DNA from: DATJYV01 sp035499415
GTDB lineage: Bacteria > Bacteroidota > Ignavibacteria > UBA10030
NCBI GenBank assembly: GCA_035499415.1
Contig: DATJYV010000128.1
Location: forward strand, 1 to 15,232
DNA length: 15,232 bases
Reading direction: 5' to 3'
Shown here: positions 6,945 through 14,271 of the stretch, in pieces
How positions within the stretch are numbered: the first letter of the stretch is position 1
How the letters are laid out: each line of letters begins with the position of its first letter
Program-made: the position numbers and the translations under genes
The notes under the pieces: model-generated
Told to the model about the DNA's origin: nothing
Seen by the model: only the letters and a program-made list of their open reading frames with translations
The model's database searches: none

Positions 6945-7628
6945 GTGAAGATCGCTCCCTCGATACTGGCGTCGGATTTTTCGGACCTTCGCACGCAAAT
7001 CCGGCTCGCCGAGAAAGGGAAAGCCGACATGCTTCATCTCGACGTGATGGACGGCCACTTTGTCCCGAATATCACGTTCGGCCCGCAATTTGTTGCCGCG
7101 ATCCGCTCGTTGTCGAAGCTTCCTCTGGACGTTCATCTGATGATCGACCACCCGGATCGATTTGTGCAGGACTTTCGTCGGGCGGGGGCCGACCTGATAA
7201 CCGTCCACCAGGAGGCGTGCCGCGACCTTCAAAGGTGCATTGCGCAAATCAAAGAGGAAGGCGCGCAGGCCGGGGTTGCGCTCAACCCCGCCACGCCGGT
7301 TCGGGGGTTGGAGGACGTCATCGAAGAAATAGATCTTCTGCTTATCATGTCGGTCAATCCGGGGTTCGGAGGTCAAAGTTTTCTTCCTGCGAGCGTACAG
7401 AAGCTGCGGCAGGCCCGGGAATTGATTGACAAATCCGGCAGGACTATTTTGCTGGAAGTCGACGGCGGCATAGACCCGACAACGGCTCCGCTTGCGGCAG
7501 AAGCGGGCGCGGATGTCCTGGTGGCAGGTACCTCGATATTTCACCAGCCGGATATTCCTGCCGCCGTCGAGAGACTGCGTGCGAGCGCGACAAGACCGAC
7601 GGAAAAAAATGCCGGGAGCCGCAGATGA
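6945..7628 (+). CDS. rpe: Ribulose-phosphate 3-epimerase
   Basis: A 227-residue TIM-barrel enzyme that interconverts D-ribulose 5-phosphate and D-xylulose 5-phosphate in the pentose phosphate pathway, in the cytoplasm. The family signatures are all present: KIAPSILASDF at the N-terminus, HLDVMDGHFVPNITFGP (31-47), DVHLMI (62-67), MSVNPGFGGQSF (135-146) and EVDGGI (171-176). Metal and catalytic residues are in place: His31, Asp33, His64 and Asp173. The start is GTG at 6945, preceded by GAGGA four bases upstream, and it begins 7 bases after the PASTA stop. Its TGA overlaps the nagA ATG as ATGA, so nagA is translationally coupled. The C-terminal tail (about 215-227, charged) is slightly longer than usual and looks disordered. 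Identification is firm. Confidence 0.96.
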   Translation: MKIAPSILASDFSDLRTQIRLAEKGKADMLHLDVMDGHFVPNITFGPQFVAAIRSLSKLPLDVHLMIDHPDRFVQDFRRAGADLITVHQEACRDLQRCIAQIKEEGAQAGVALNPATPVRGLEDVIEEIDLLLIMSVNPGFGGQSFLPASVQKLRQARELIDKSGRTILLEVDGGIDPTTAPLAAEAGADVLVAGTSIFHQPDIPAAVERLRASATRPTEKNAGSRR

Positions 7629-8794
7629 GTTTCGCAATTCGAAACGTCCAGATCATCACGCCGTTCCGGGTTGTCGAGGAGGGGACGCTCATTATTGAGG
7701 GGAGAAAAATTTCCGCAATCGGCTCGTCGCGCGATACGCCCGTGCCTGCAGGAATGAAGGTCTACGAATTTGACGGAATGATGTTAACTCCCGGCTTCAT
7801 CGACCTCCTGGTTCACGGAGGCGGCGGATATGGATTTGCGGATATGAGCCTGGAAGCCGTGGAGAAAATCTCGCAGTACGGATTCCAGCACGGGACGACG
7901 GGGATGCTTGCCGCCCTCTATAGTAAGCCGGAGCCCGCGATGCTTGCGGACGTAAAACGGATCGCGGAATTCTGCGAGAAATCGAAGGGGACCCGGAACA
8001 TCTGGGGAATTCATCTCGAGGGGCCGTTCATTAACAAGGAATTGCACGGCGCCATGAAGTCGGATTATCTCTGGCAGCCGAGCGTTGCAGGGTGGCAAAA
8101 GTTATACGGTGTGAGCAACGGATACATCCGGCTCATGACGATAGCGCCCGAGCTTCCGGGGATGGAGGCGGTGATGCGCGCCGCCGCGAAGAACGACGTC
8201 GTCCTCTCGATCGGCCACTCAGCCGCCACCTACCAGGAGGTGTTATGTGCGATTGACAACGGCGCGGCCCATGTTACGCACATGTTCAACGCGATGAAGC
8301 CGTTTCACCATCGCGAGCCGGGAGTTGCGGTCGCCGCGCTCGTGCACCACGAACTGAAGGTGGAATTGATCGCGGACGGCATCCATGTTCACCCGGCCGT
8401 CATGAGGCTCATCTATGATATCAAGGGGTCGGGCGGGATCATTTTGATAACGGATGCTGTCCGGGCCGCCGGAATGCCCGACGGCGATTATACGTTCATG
8501 GATCAAAAAATCCACGTGAAAAAAAACCGGGCCTTCCTTGACGGAAACACGCTTGCTGGAAGCACGCTCACGATGGAGAAGGCGGTGAAGTGCATGGTCC
8601 AGCAGGTCGATGTACCGCTGACAGATGCAGTACGCATGGCGTCCCTCAACGGCGCGAAGGTGCTGGGACTGGAACATCACAAGGGAATTATTGCCGTCGG
8701 GAAGGACGCCGACGTCGTGGTGCTCGACAGCAATTTTGATGTACAAATGACGGTTTCCGAAGGAAGCATCAAGTATGTGAGAGGAGGCGACTGA
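7625..8794 (+). CDS. nagA: N-acetylglucosamine-6-phosphate deacetylase
   Basis: A 389-residue amidohydrolase that removes acetate from N-acetylglucosamine 6-phosphate, giving glucosamine 6-phosphate for glycolysis or for new wall synthesis. The small beta domain at both ends and the metal-dependent barrel are complete. HLEGPFIN gives the metal ligand Glu132, GHS gives His198, THMFNAM gives His219, DGIHVHP follows at 251-257, and LITDAVRAAGM supplies the catalytic Asp277. LAGSTLTMEKAV near the C-terminal side is also conserved. ATG 7625 overlaps the rpe stop by 4 bases. No nagB, sugar transporter or NagC repressor is in the window. Being coupled to rpe and a PASTA protein, it may serve recycling of wall sugars rather than chitin use; that is inference. 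A strong terminator follows 25 bases after the stop. Confidence 0.95.
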   Translation: MSFAIRNVQIITPFRVVEEGTLIIEGRKISAIGSSRDTPVPAGMKVYEFDGMMLTPGFIDLLVHGGGGYGFADMSLEAVEKISQYGFQHGTTGMLAALYSKPEPAMLADVKRIAEFCEKSKGTRNIWGIHLEGPFINKELHGAMKSDYLWQPSVAGWQKLYGVSNGYIRLMTIAPELPGMEAVMRAAAKNDVVLSIGHSAATYQEVLCAIDNGAAHVTHMFNAMKPFHHREPGVAVAALVHHELKVELIADGIHVHPAVMRLIYDIKGSGGIILITDAVRAAGMPDGDYTFMDQKIHVKKNRAFLDGNTLAGSTLTMEKAVKCMVQQVDVPLTDAVRMASLNGAKVLGLEHHKGIIAVGKDADVVVLDSNFDVQMTVSEGSIKYVRGGD

Positions 8795-8818
8795 CAGCCG
8801 CATCGAGCGTTCGCGGAG

Positions 8819-8853
8819 ACCGCAGGAGCCCCCGGGCTGCTGCGGTTTTTTTT
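8819..8853 (+). terminator. Intrinsic terminator after nagA
   Basis: ACCGCAG (8819-8825) pairs perfectly with CTGCGGT (8840-8846). Inside it, AGCC pairs with GGCT around a small C/G loop, with one G-G mismatch between the two stems. An eight-base T run (8846-8853) follows at once. This is a textbook rho-independent terminator closing the PASTA-rpe-nagA operon and insulating the Lrp-glnA unit. Confidence 0.9.
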
Positions 8854-8874
8854 ATGTACGGCTCAATTATGTGC

Positions 8875-8903
8875 TTGACATCAGCGGATCTCCATCTTAT
8901 ATT
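8875..8903 (+). promoter_or_regulatory. Near-consensus promoter of the Lrp-glnA operon
   Basis: TTGACA (8875-8880, perfect -35) and TATATT (8898-8903, five of six) are separated by 17 bases. This is the strongest promoter in the window. Transcription should begin near 8910, about 60 bases before the GTG at 8971. The leader is AT-rich around 8930-8950 (GAATATTAGG then a T run), a plausible place for autoregulation by the Lrp-type protein, though no defined operator can be proven. Confidence 0.75.
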
Positions 8904-8970
8904 ATGAGGCGTTTTGTATCCTTCACCTTAGAATATTAGGTTTTTTACCGCAACAATAGCTATCGCTTCC

Positions 8971-9435
8971 GTGCCCTCCCTCGACGACATCGACATCGCA
9001 ATCCTCGACATCCTCCAGCGCCATGGCCGCACAAAACGGAACGAGCTGGCGGACAAAGTGGGGTTATCACTTCCCTCGGTCAGCGAGCGGCTCAGAAAGC
9101 TCGAAGAAAACGGGACGATTGAAGGCTACTTTGCCAAAGTCAACCACAAGTGTCTGGGAAAGGACATCACGGCATTCGTCGTGGTAACCGTCGACTCGTC
9201 GAAGCATTTCGGTTCGTTCGTGGAGCACGCTTCGGCTGTCGACGAAGTTCTTGAGTGCCATGCGATTACCGGCGACGGGACCCATCTGCTCAAGGTCCGT
9301 ACGGAAAATGCCGCAAGTCTGGAAAAACTTCTCGCGAAGCTCCAGTCGTGGGTCGGCGTGGCAAAAACCACCACAAGTCTGGTTCTCTCCACCCCAAAAG
9401 AAAGCATGCGCATAAAGATTTCAAACCACAAATAA
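8971..9435 (+). CDS. Lrp/AsnC family transcriptional regulator
   Basis: A 154-residue two-domain regulator. Residues 5-52 form the helix-turn-helix: LDDIDIAILDILQ, RTKRNELADKVGLS, and the recognition helix PSVSERLRKLEENGTIEG. Residues 65-140 form the RAM/AsnC ligand-binding domain, with the AITGDGTHLLKV strand (98-109) corresponding to the GDYDYLL-type motif that sits by the amino-acid pocket. These proteins assemble as octamers and respond to amino acids such as leucine, asparagine or glutamine. The start is GTG at 8971; there is no in-frame ATG upstream and no Shine-Dalgarno, but a strong promoter lies 70-95 bases before. glnA follows 25 bases later with no terminator between, so glutamine synthesis is the likely regulated target. 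The effector is not readable from the sequence. Confidence 0.93.
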   Translation: MPSLDDIDIAILDILQRHGRTKRNELADKVGLSLPSVSERLRKLEENGTIEGYFAKVNHKCLGKDITAFVVVTVDSSKHFGSFVEHASAVDEVLECHAITGDGTHLLKVRTENAASLEKLLAKLQSWVGVAKTTTSLVLSTPKESMRIKISNHK

Positions 9436-9448
9436 ACCGTTCTTTCAC

Positions 9449-9454
9449 AGGAGG
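9449..9454 (+). promoter_or_regulatory. Strong ribosome-binding site of glnA
   Basis: AGGAGG lies six bases before the glnA ATG at 9461. Most other starts in this window have weak or no Shine-Dalgarno. The perfect site suggests that glnA is translated at a much higher rate than the regulator gene on the same message. Confidence 0.85.
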
Positions 9455-9460
9455 AATTTT

Positions 9461-10897
9461 ATGGCGACCAAAACCAAGTCCGCTCCCGGCGCGGAAAAGG
9501 TGATGAAGATCATCAAAGACAAGGAAATCAAGGTCATCGACCTGAAGTTTACCGACATGCTTGGCCAGTGGCAGCATTTCTCCGTTACCGCGGGGGAGTT
9601 CTCGGACGAGATCTTCGAAGACGGCATCGGTTTTGACGGCTCCAGCATCCGGGGATTTCAAAAGATTCACGAGAGCGATATGCTCCTCTTTCCCGACGGG
9701 GATTCGGCCTTCGTCGACCCTTTTACGGCCGTCGCGACGCTGAGCCTCATTTGCGACGTCGCCGATCCCATCACGCGGGAGAATTATTCCCGGGATCCAC
9801 GGTACGTCGCCAGGAAGGCGGAGACATACTTGAAGTCAACCGGCGTCGCCGACACGAGTTACTTCGGCCCCGAACCGGAGTTTTTCATCCTCGATAACGT
9901 CCGGTTCGACCAGTCGCACGAATACGGGTTCTACTACCTCGACTCGGAGGAGGGATTTTGGAACAGCGGAATGAACGGAAAACAAAACCTGGGTCATCGG
10001 CCGCGATTCAAGGAAGGATATTTTCCGACCGCTCCGCTGGACAGCCTGCAGGACATTCGATCCGACATGGTGCTGACGCTCGAAGCCGCCGGTATTGCGG
10101 TTGAAGTCCACCATCACGAGGTTGCGACAGCCGGACAAACGGAGATCGACATGCGCCGGGACACGCTGACCCGGATGGCCGACAACTATCTCGTGTATAA
10201 ATACATCACGAAGAACGTGGCCAAGAGACACGGGAAGACCGTCACATTCATGCCGAAACCCATCTTTGGAGACAACGGATCGGGCATGCACGTGCATCAA
10301 AGTCTCTGGAAGAGCGGGAAACCCCTCTTCGCGGGCAGCGGGTATGCGGGCCTGAGCGAGATGGCGATGTACTACATTGGCGGACTGCTCAAACACGCTC
10401 CGGCACTCTGCGCGATCACCAATCCAACAACCAACTCGTACAAACGGCTGGTCCCGGGATTTGAGGCCCCCGTGAACCTTGCGTATTCACAGCGGAATCG
10501 GTCTGCTTCTGTCCGCATACCGATGTATTCCTCGAACCCCCGGGCAAAGCGCATCGAGTTCCGGTGCCCGGACCCGACGTGCAATCCGTACCTCGGGTTC
10601 TCCGCTCTTCTCATGGCCGGCCTTGACGGCATCATCAACAAAATCGACCCGGGCAAGCCGCTCGACAAAGACATCTACGACATGTCGCCCGAGCAATTGC
10701 GGGACGTCCCATCGGCTCCGGGATCGCTTGCGGAGGCACTGGAGAATCTCAAGAATGACCATGAGTTTCTCCTGCGCGGAGACGTATTTACCGAGGACCT
10801 GATTGAAACATGGATCGACTACAAAACAACCAAGGAAGTCCAGCCCATGCAGCTCAGGCCGCATCCCTTCGAGTTCATCCTTTATTACGACGCATAG
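9461..10897 (+). CDS. glnA: Type I glutamine synthetase
   Basis: A 478-residue enzyme, close to the usual 470 or so for GSI, making glutamine from glutamate, ammonia and ATP as a cytoplasmic dodecamer. Visible signatures are FDGSSIRGF (58-66), GPEPEFFI with a metal-binding Glu (136-143), NGSGMHVHQS (272-281), the ATP-site NRSASVRIP (346-354) and the C-terminal RPHPFEFILYYDA. KDIYDMSPEQ at 403-411 aligns with the E. coli adenylylation loop and keeps its tyrosine (Tyr406). This places it in the GSI-beta type and makes GlnE-style adenylylation possible; no glnE or glnB is in the window. It follows the Lrp-type regulator by 25 bases on the same message and is closed by a hairpin terminator. Identification is firm; the mode of regulation is inferred. 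Confidence 0.97.
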   Translation: MATKTKSAPGAEKVMKIIKDKEIKVIDLKFTDMLGQWQHFSVTAGEFSDEIFEDGIGFDGSSIRGFQKIHESDMLLFPDGDSAFVDPFTAVATLSLICDVADPITRENYSRDPRYVARKAETYLKSTGVADTSYFGPEPEFFILDNVRFDQSHEYGFYYLDSEEGFWNSGMNGKQNLGHRPRFKEGYFPTAPLDSLQDIRSDMVLTLEAAGIAVEVHHHEVATAGQTEIDMRRDTLTRMADNYLVYKYITKNVAKRHGKTVTFMPKPIFGDNGSGMHVHQSLWKSGKPLFAGSGYAGLSEMAMYYIGGLLKHAPALCAITNPTTNSYKRLVPGFEAPVNLAYSQRNRSASVRIPMYSSNPRAKRIEFRCPDPTCNPYLGFSALLMAGLDGIINKIDPGKPLDKDIYDMSPEQLRDVPSAPGSLAEALENLKNDHEFLLRGDVFTEDLIETWIDYKTTKEVQPMQLRPHPFEFILYYDA

Positions 10898-10923
10898 GGA
10901 TCACGCACGTCTGCAGGAAGAGA

Positions 10924-10951
10924 AATCCCGGGACATCCCGGGATTCCTTTT
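10924..10951 (+). terminator. Hairpin terminator after glnA
   Basis: AATCCCGGG (10924-10932) and CCCGGGATT (10937-10945) form a perfect 9-base stem around the loop ACAT. CC and a short run of four T follow (10948-10951). The stem is strong but the T tract is short, so termination may be partial. Confidence 0.75.
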
Positions 10952-10964
10952 GTACGGGTCCGTC

Positions 10965-10993
10965 TTGCATTTCGTTGCCGTTCTTGGTAATTT
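10965..10993 (+). promoter_or_regulatory. Possible weak promoter before the enoyl-CoA hydratase-like gene
   Basis: TTGCAT (10965-10970) and TAATTT (10988-10993) have a 17-base spacer but match the consensus at only three of six positions each. It lies between the glnA terminator and the GTG at 11001 and would give a nearly leaderless message. Its spacing matches that of the stronger promoters here, but the evidence is thin. Confidence 0.3.
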
Positions 10994-11000
10994 TTTTTCT

Positions 11001-11783
11001 GTGGAATTCAGCAGGATCAAATACACGGTCGATCAACGCGTGGCGACGGTCACCCTCAATCGCCCCGAGAAACATAACGCGCTCGACGACGAGATGGTAG
11101 CCGAACTCTCTTCGGCATTCGCCTTGTGCCGAAAAGACCCAGCCGTCAAAGTGGTCATCCTTCAGGGGGAAGGAAAATCGTTCTGCTCCGGGGCCGACCT
11201 CCAATATCTCCAACGGATGGCCAAGTTCGATTTCAACCAAAATCAGCAGGATTCGACGAACCTGATGAAGCTGTTCGCCGAGATTTACAATCATCGGAAA
11301 CCCGTCATTGCGCTGGTACATGGAAACGCCCTCGCAGGGGGATGCGGTCTGGCGACGGTTTGCGATTTCGTCATAGCGGCCCGCGAGACCGCGCGCTTCG
11401 GCTATACCGAGGTTCGCATCGGATTCATCCCCGCCATCGTCATGGTTTTTCTCATTCGGCGGGTGGGCGAGGGCCGGGCTCGCGAGCTCACGCTCCGCGG
11501 TCACACGATCGATGCCGAAGAAGCCCGGGCCATCGGACTTGTCTCGCACGTTGTCGCGGGAAGAGAGCTCAAGGCATTCGGAATGAACCTCGCACAGGAG
11601 CTCGCCCGCGGGAACAGCGGATCTTCCATGGGGCTCATCAAGGAGCTCACGGCGAGAATTCACGGGATGTCGACCAGCGATGCCCTCGATTATGCGGCCA
11701 ACCTTAACGCGCTCACGCGTATGACCGAGGATTGCAAGAGGGGGGTAGAAGCATTTCTTAAGAAAGAATCAATCGACTGGTAG
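11001..11783 (+). CDS. Enoyl-CoA hydratase/isomerase (crotonase) family protein
   Basis: A 260-residue crotonase-fold protein, the usual length. TLNRPEKHNALDDEM (18-32) and FCSGADL (61-67) form the first oxyanion-hole region; ALVHGNALAGGCGLATVCDF (104-123) forms the second. Rat hydratase has catalytic Glu144 in its GGCEL motif, but the matching place here is Gly116. The second catalytic Glu is kept as Glu137 (YTEVRIGF). This single-glutamate pattern, with IGFIPAIV after it, resembles methylglutaconyl-CoA hydratase-like and other leucine-degradation members rather than fatty-acid hydratases. The open frame extends upstream into glnA, but conserved sequence begins at the GTG at 11001, so I start there. 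apt follows 7 bases after the stop. Substrate uncertain. Confidence 0.88.
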   Translation: MEFSRIKYTVDQRVATVTLNRPEKHNALDDEMVAELSSAFALCRKDPAVKVVILQGEGKSFCSGADLQYLQRMAKFDFNQNQQDSTNLMKLFAEIYNHRKPVIALVHGNALAGGCGLATVCDFVIAARETARFGYTEVRIGFIPAIVMVFLIRRVGEGRARELTLRGHTIDAEEARAIGLVSHVVAGRELKAFGMNLAQELARGNSGSSMGLIKELTARIHGMSTSDALDYAANLNALTRMTEDCKRGVEAFLKKESIDW

Positions 11784-11790
11784 GTCAGAA

Positions 11791-12327
11791 ATGTCCGGCC
11801 CCCTTCATCCCCTCGCCGCAAAGATCCGCAGTGTCCCTGATTTTCCGAAACCGGGCATTATTTTCAGGGATATCACCACTCTCCTGAAGGATTCCGCTTC
11901 GCTTCGGTCGGCTGTCGACGCTCTGGCGGAGCATTACACGGGTGCGCGCGTCCAGAAAGTGGCCTGCGTGGAATCGCGGGGATTTATTCTCGGTGCGGCG
12001 CTTGCCCTGCGGCTGAACGCGGGGTTTGTCCCCCTTCGAAAGAAGGGCAAACTCCCTGCGGCAGCGATTCGCGAAGAGTATTCCCTCGAATACGGGACGG
12101 ACGTCATGGAAGTCCATTCCGACGCGATCGCACGGGGCGAAAGAGTTCTTCTTCACGACGACCTCCTGGCAACCGGCGGAACAATGTCCGCGGCGACAAG
12201 GCTCGTCGACCGCCTCGGGGCCTCGGTCGTGGGCATCTCTTTTCTTATCGAGCTCAACTTCCTGCACGGCCGCGAGCGGCTCCGCGGCTACGATGTGTTC
12301 TCCGTCATTCAGTATGAGGCCGAATAA
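11791..12327 (+). CDS. apt: Adenine phosphoribosyltransferase
   Basis: A 178-residue purine salvage enzyme, the family's usual length, joining adenine and PRPP to give AMP and pyrophosphate in the cytoplasm. It shows PDFPKPGIIFRDITTLL (16-32) with the adenine-site residues, ESRGFILGAALA (61-72), PLRKKGKLP (81-89) and the 13-residue PRPP motif VLLHDDLLATGGT (119-131) with Asp123 and Asp124. The motif has His122 where Val is usual, which should be tolerated. The YSLEYGTDVMEVH segment is the flexible hood of APRT. It starts 7 bases after the crotonase stop with an AGGTC a few bases before the ATG, so both are probably on one message although their functions are unrelated. Identification is firm. 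Confidence 0.96.
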   Translation: MSGPLHPLAAKIRSVPDFPKPGIIFRDITTLLKDSASLRSAVDALAEHYTGARVQKVACVESRGFILGAALALRLNAGFVPLRKKGKLPAAAIREEYSLEYGTDVMEVHSDAIARGERVLLHDDLLATGGTMSAATRLVDRLGASVVGISFLIELNFLHGRERLRGYDVFSVIQYEAE

Positions 12328-12398
12328 CGTTAGTTTGAGGGCTGGAAGGAGCACTGCCCCTCCCGGTCAGGGACATTCTTGTTCCACTCAGGCACGCG

Positions 12399-12893
12399 AT
12401 GTTGTCCATCGGCTCCGTAGCTCCCGATTTTGAGCTCAAGCTCCAGACGGGCGTTCGATTCCGGCTCAGCGACCAGCGGAACGAACGAAACGTCGTCCTC
12501 CATTTTTCTCCCGACGATCCCTTCGGAAGATCCCCGAACGAACGATCGATCTTCGTCGATCGACTCCGCGAGATCCAGTCGCTGGATGCCGTCGTTGTCG
12601 GAGTTCTTGCAAAACCCCCTTCACAAAAATATCGCCCCGGCGTAAACGGATATCCGTTCTTTCTCGCCAGCGACCAGGCGCTCGAGGTCAGCCGGAACTA
12701 CCGGGCTGTCTGGCTTCGCGGCCTGGGAATCCGCAAGGTCACGTACGTCATCGACAAGCATCAAACGATTCGGGGAATCGCACATCACGAACTTCTCGTC
12801 GACCAGCACTGGGATCATGTCATCCGCGTTCTGCGCGAGCTGATGGATGAAGACCGCACCCGGTCGTACAACAGGAAGGCATGGGACCTGTGA
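12399..12893 (+). CDS. Peroxiredoxin-fold (AhpC/TSA, BCP-like) protein lacking all cysteines
   Basis: A 164-residue thioredoxin-fold protein with the peroxiredoxin layout. It begins SIGSVAPDFEL, has RFRLSDQRN (20-28), NVVLHFSPDD (31-40), an active-site-like helix, YPFFLASDQ (85-93) and RKVTYVIDKHQTIRG (112-126), as in BCP-type enzymes. Setting its F-S-P-(4)-G-R-S45-P-N-E48-(3)-F52 on the family pattern YPxxxTPxCxxExxxF puts Ser45 where the peroxidatic cysteine belongs, with Glu48 and Phe52 kept. No cysteine occurs anywhere in the protein, so it cannot be a normal thiol peroxidase. It may be a binding, chaperone or regulatory pseudoenzyme. Its stop overlaps the tryptophanase gene by 13 bases, implying joint expression. 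No clear promoter was found in the 71 bases after apt. Confidence 0.82.
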   Translation: MLSIGSVAPDFELKLQTGVRFRLSDQRNERNVVLHFSPDDPFGRSPNERSIFVDRLREIQSLDAVVVGVLAKPPSQKYRPGVNGYPFFLASDQALEVSRNYRAVWLRGLGIRKVTYVIDKHQTIRGIAHHELLVDQHWDHVIRVLRELMDEDRTRSYNRKAWDL

Positions 12894-14263
12894 AGACCAT
12901 CATCGAGCCGTTTAAAATCAAGTCGGTAGAACCGTTGCGTTTTACGACCGTCGCGGAACGAAGTGCGATTCTTCGCCGTGCCGCCTACAATCCGTTTCTC
13001 ATCAAAGCGCAGGATGTCCTGATTGATCTGTTGACAGACAGCGGTACGGCAGCGATGAGCGCGCGCCAATGGGCGGGGATGATGGACGGGGATGAATCGT
13101 ACGCCGGTTCAAAAAGTTTTTTCCGATTCGAGTCGGTGATCAAGGAGTTGACTGGCTTCCGGAACATCATCCCCACGCATCAGGGCCGGGCGGCGGAAAA
13201 AATCCTTTTCTCCATTATGGGCAGGGCCGGAAAATTTGTGCCGAACAACTCCCATTTCGACACCACCAGGGCTAACGTCGAAGCGTCAGGAGCCGTCGCA
13301 GTGGACCTTCTCTGTGAAGAAGGGCTTCGCCCGGAACAGATCGCGCCGTTTAAAGGGAACATGGATGTTGGCCAGCTGGAGAAGTTCATCGATGAGAAAG
13401 GGGCGGAGAACATACCCCTGTGCATGTTGACGGTGACCAACAATTCCGGAGGCGGTCAACCCGTCTCGATGAAGAACATCCGATCCGTCCATAAGATTCT
13501 GCGGAAGCACCGCATCCCGTTTTATCTGGATGCCTGTCGGTTTGCAGAAAATGCTTTTTTCATCAAGATGCGCGAAAAAGGGTATGCGGGGAAATCCGTT
13601 CGGTCGATAGCCCGTGAAATGTTTTCGTATGCGGACGGGTGCACGATGAGTGCGAAGAAGGACGCGCTGGTGAACATGGGAGGATTTCTCGCCATGAATG
13701 ACGACCAGCTTGCAGTACGGGCGCGCAACCTTCTGATTGTCACCGAGGGATTCCCGACGTACGGCGGGTTAGCCGGACGCGATCTGGAGGCGATCGCCCA
13801 GGGGCTCGAAGAAGTTCTCGATGAGGACTATCTGAAGTACCGGATACGATCGGTGGAGTACCTGGGGGAAAAACTGACGGCGAGCCACATTCCAATGGTT
13901 CAGCCGCCGGGGGGCCACGCGATTTACCTCGACGCGAAGCGTTTTTTGCCCCACGTTCCCCAGCACGAATACCCAGGCCAGGCCATCGTGGCGGAACTCT
14001 ATCGAATCGGGGGCGTCCGGAGCGTGGAAATTGGGAGCGTGATGTTCGGTCGATACTCTGCAGACGGATCCCTCATCCCGGCACGGATGGAGCTGGTGCG
14101 ACTTGCAATTCCACGGAGAGTGTACACGCAGAGCCACATCGACTATGTCGTCGAAGTCGTCCGGGAAGTATTTGCGGGCAGAGGAACACTACGAGGTTAC
14201 AAGATCGTTCAAGAAGCCCCCGTCCTGAGACATTTCACAGCACGATTTAAACCATTGCATTAA
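12881..14263 (+). CDS. tnaA: Tryptophanase (tryptophan indole-lyase)
   Basis: A 460-residue PLP enzyme of the beta-eliminating lyase family, splitting tryptophan into indole, pyruvate and ammonia. Family motifs include IDLLTDSGT (48-56), PTHQGR (98-103), SYADGCTMSAKKD with the PLP lysine (Lys260), EGFPTYGGLAGRD (289-301) and RLAIPRRVYTQSHID. Tyrosine phenol-lyase and tryptophanase differ at known sites. This protein has Asp127 (not Thr124 of C. freundii phenol-lyase), Ile384 in RSVEIGS (not Arg381) and His451 in LRHFTARF (not Phe448), all tryptophanase-type. The rest of the body, such as MSARQWAGMM, FIDEKGAEN and MFSYADG, is closer to phenol-lyases. ATG 12881 is preceded by AGGAAGG and overlaps the redoxin-like gene by 13 bases. 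No tnaC leader or tnaB transporter is visible. Confidence 0.93.
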   Translation: MGPVKTIIEPFKIKSVEPLRFTTVAERSAILRRAAYNPFLIKAQDVLIDLLTDSGTAAMSARQWAGMMDGDESYAGSKSFFRFESVIKELTGFRNIIPTHQGRAAEKILFSIMGRAGKFVPNNSHFDTTRANVEASGAVAVDLLCEEGLRPEQIAPFKGNMDVGQLEKFIDEKGAENIPLCMLTVTNNSGGGQPVSMKNIRSVHKILRKHRIPFYLDACRFAENAFFIKMREKGYAGKSVRSIAREMFSYADGCTMSAKKDALVNMGGFLAMNDDQLAVRARNLLIVTEGFPTYGGLAGRDLEAIAQGLEEVLDEDYLKYRIRSVEYLGEKLTASHIPMVQPPGGHAIYLDAKRFLPHVPQHEYPGQAIVAELYRIGGVRSVEIGSVMFGRYSADGSLIPARMELVRLAIPRRVYTQSHIDYVVEVVREVFAGRGTLRGYKIVQEAPVLRHFTARFKPLH

Positions 14264-14271
14264 GAAAACCT

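Noticed and set aside
12328..12398. Terminator or promoter between apt and the redoxin-like gene
   Set aside because: Only short, poor pairings (for example GGAG with CTCC) and no convincing -35/-10 pair; read-through from apt is possible.
12881..14263. Tyrosine phenol-lyase as the call for the beta-eliminating lyase
   Set aside because: The Arg381, Thr124 and Phe448 positions of phenol-lyase are Ile, Asp and His here, which is the tryptophanase pattern.
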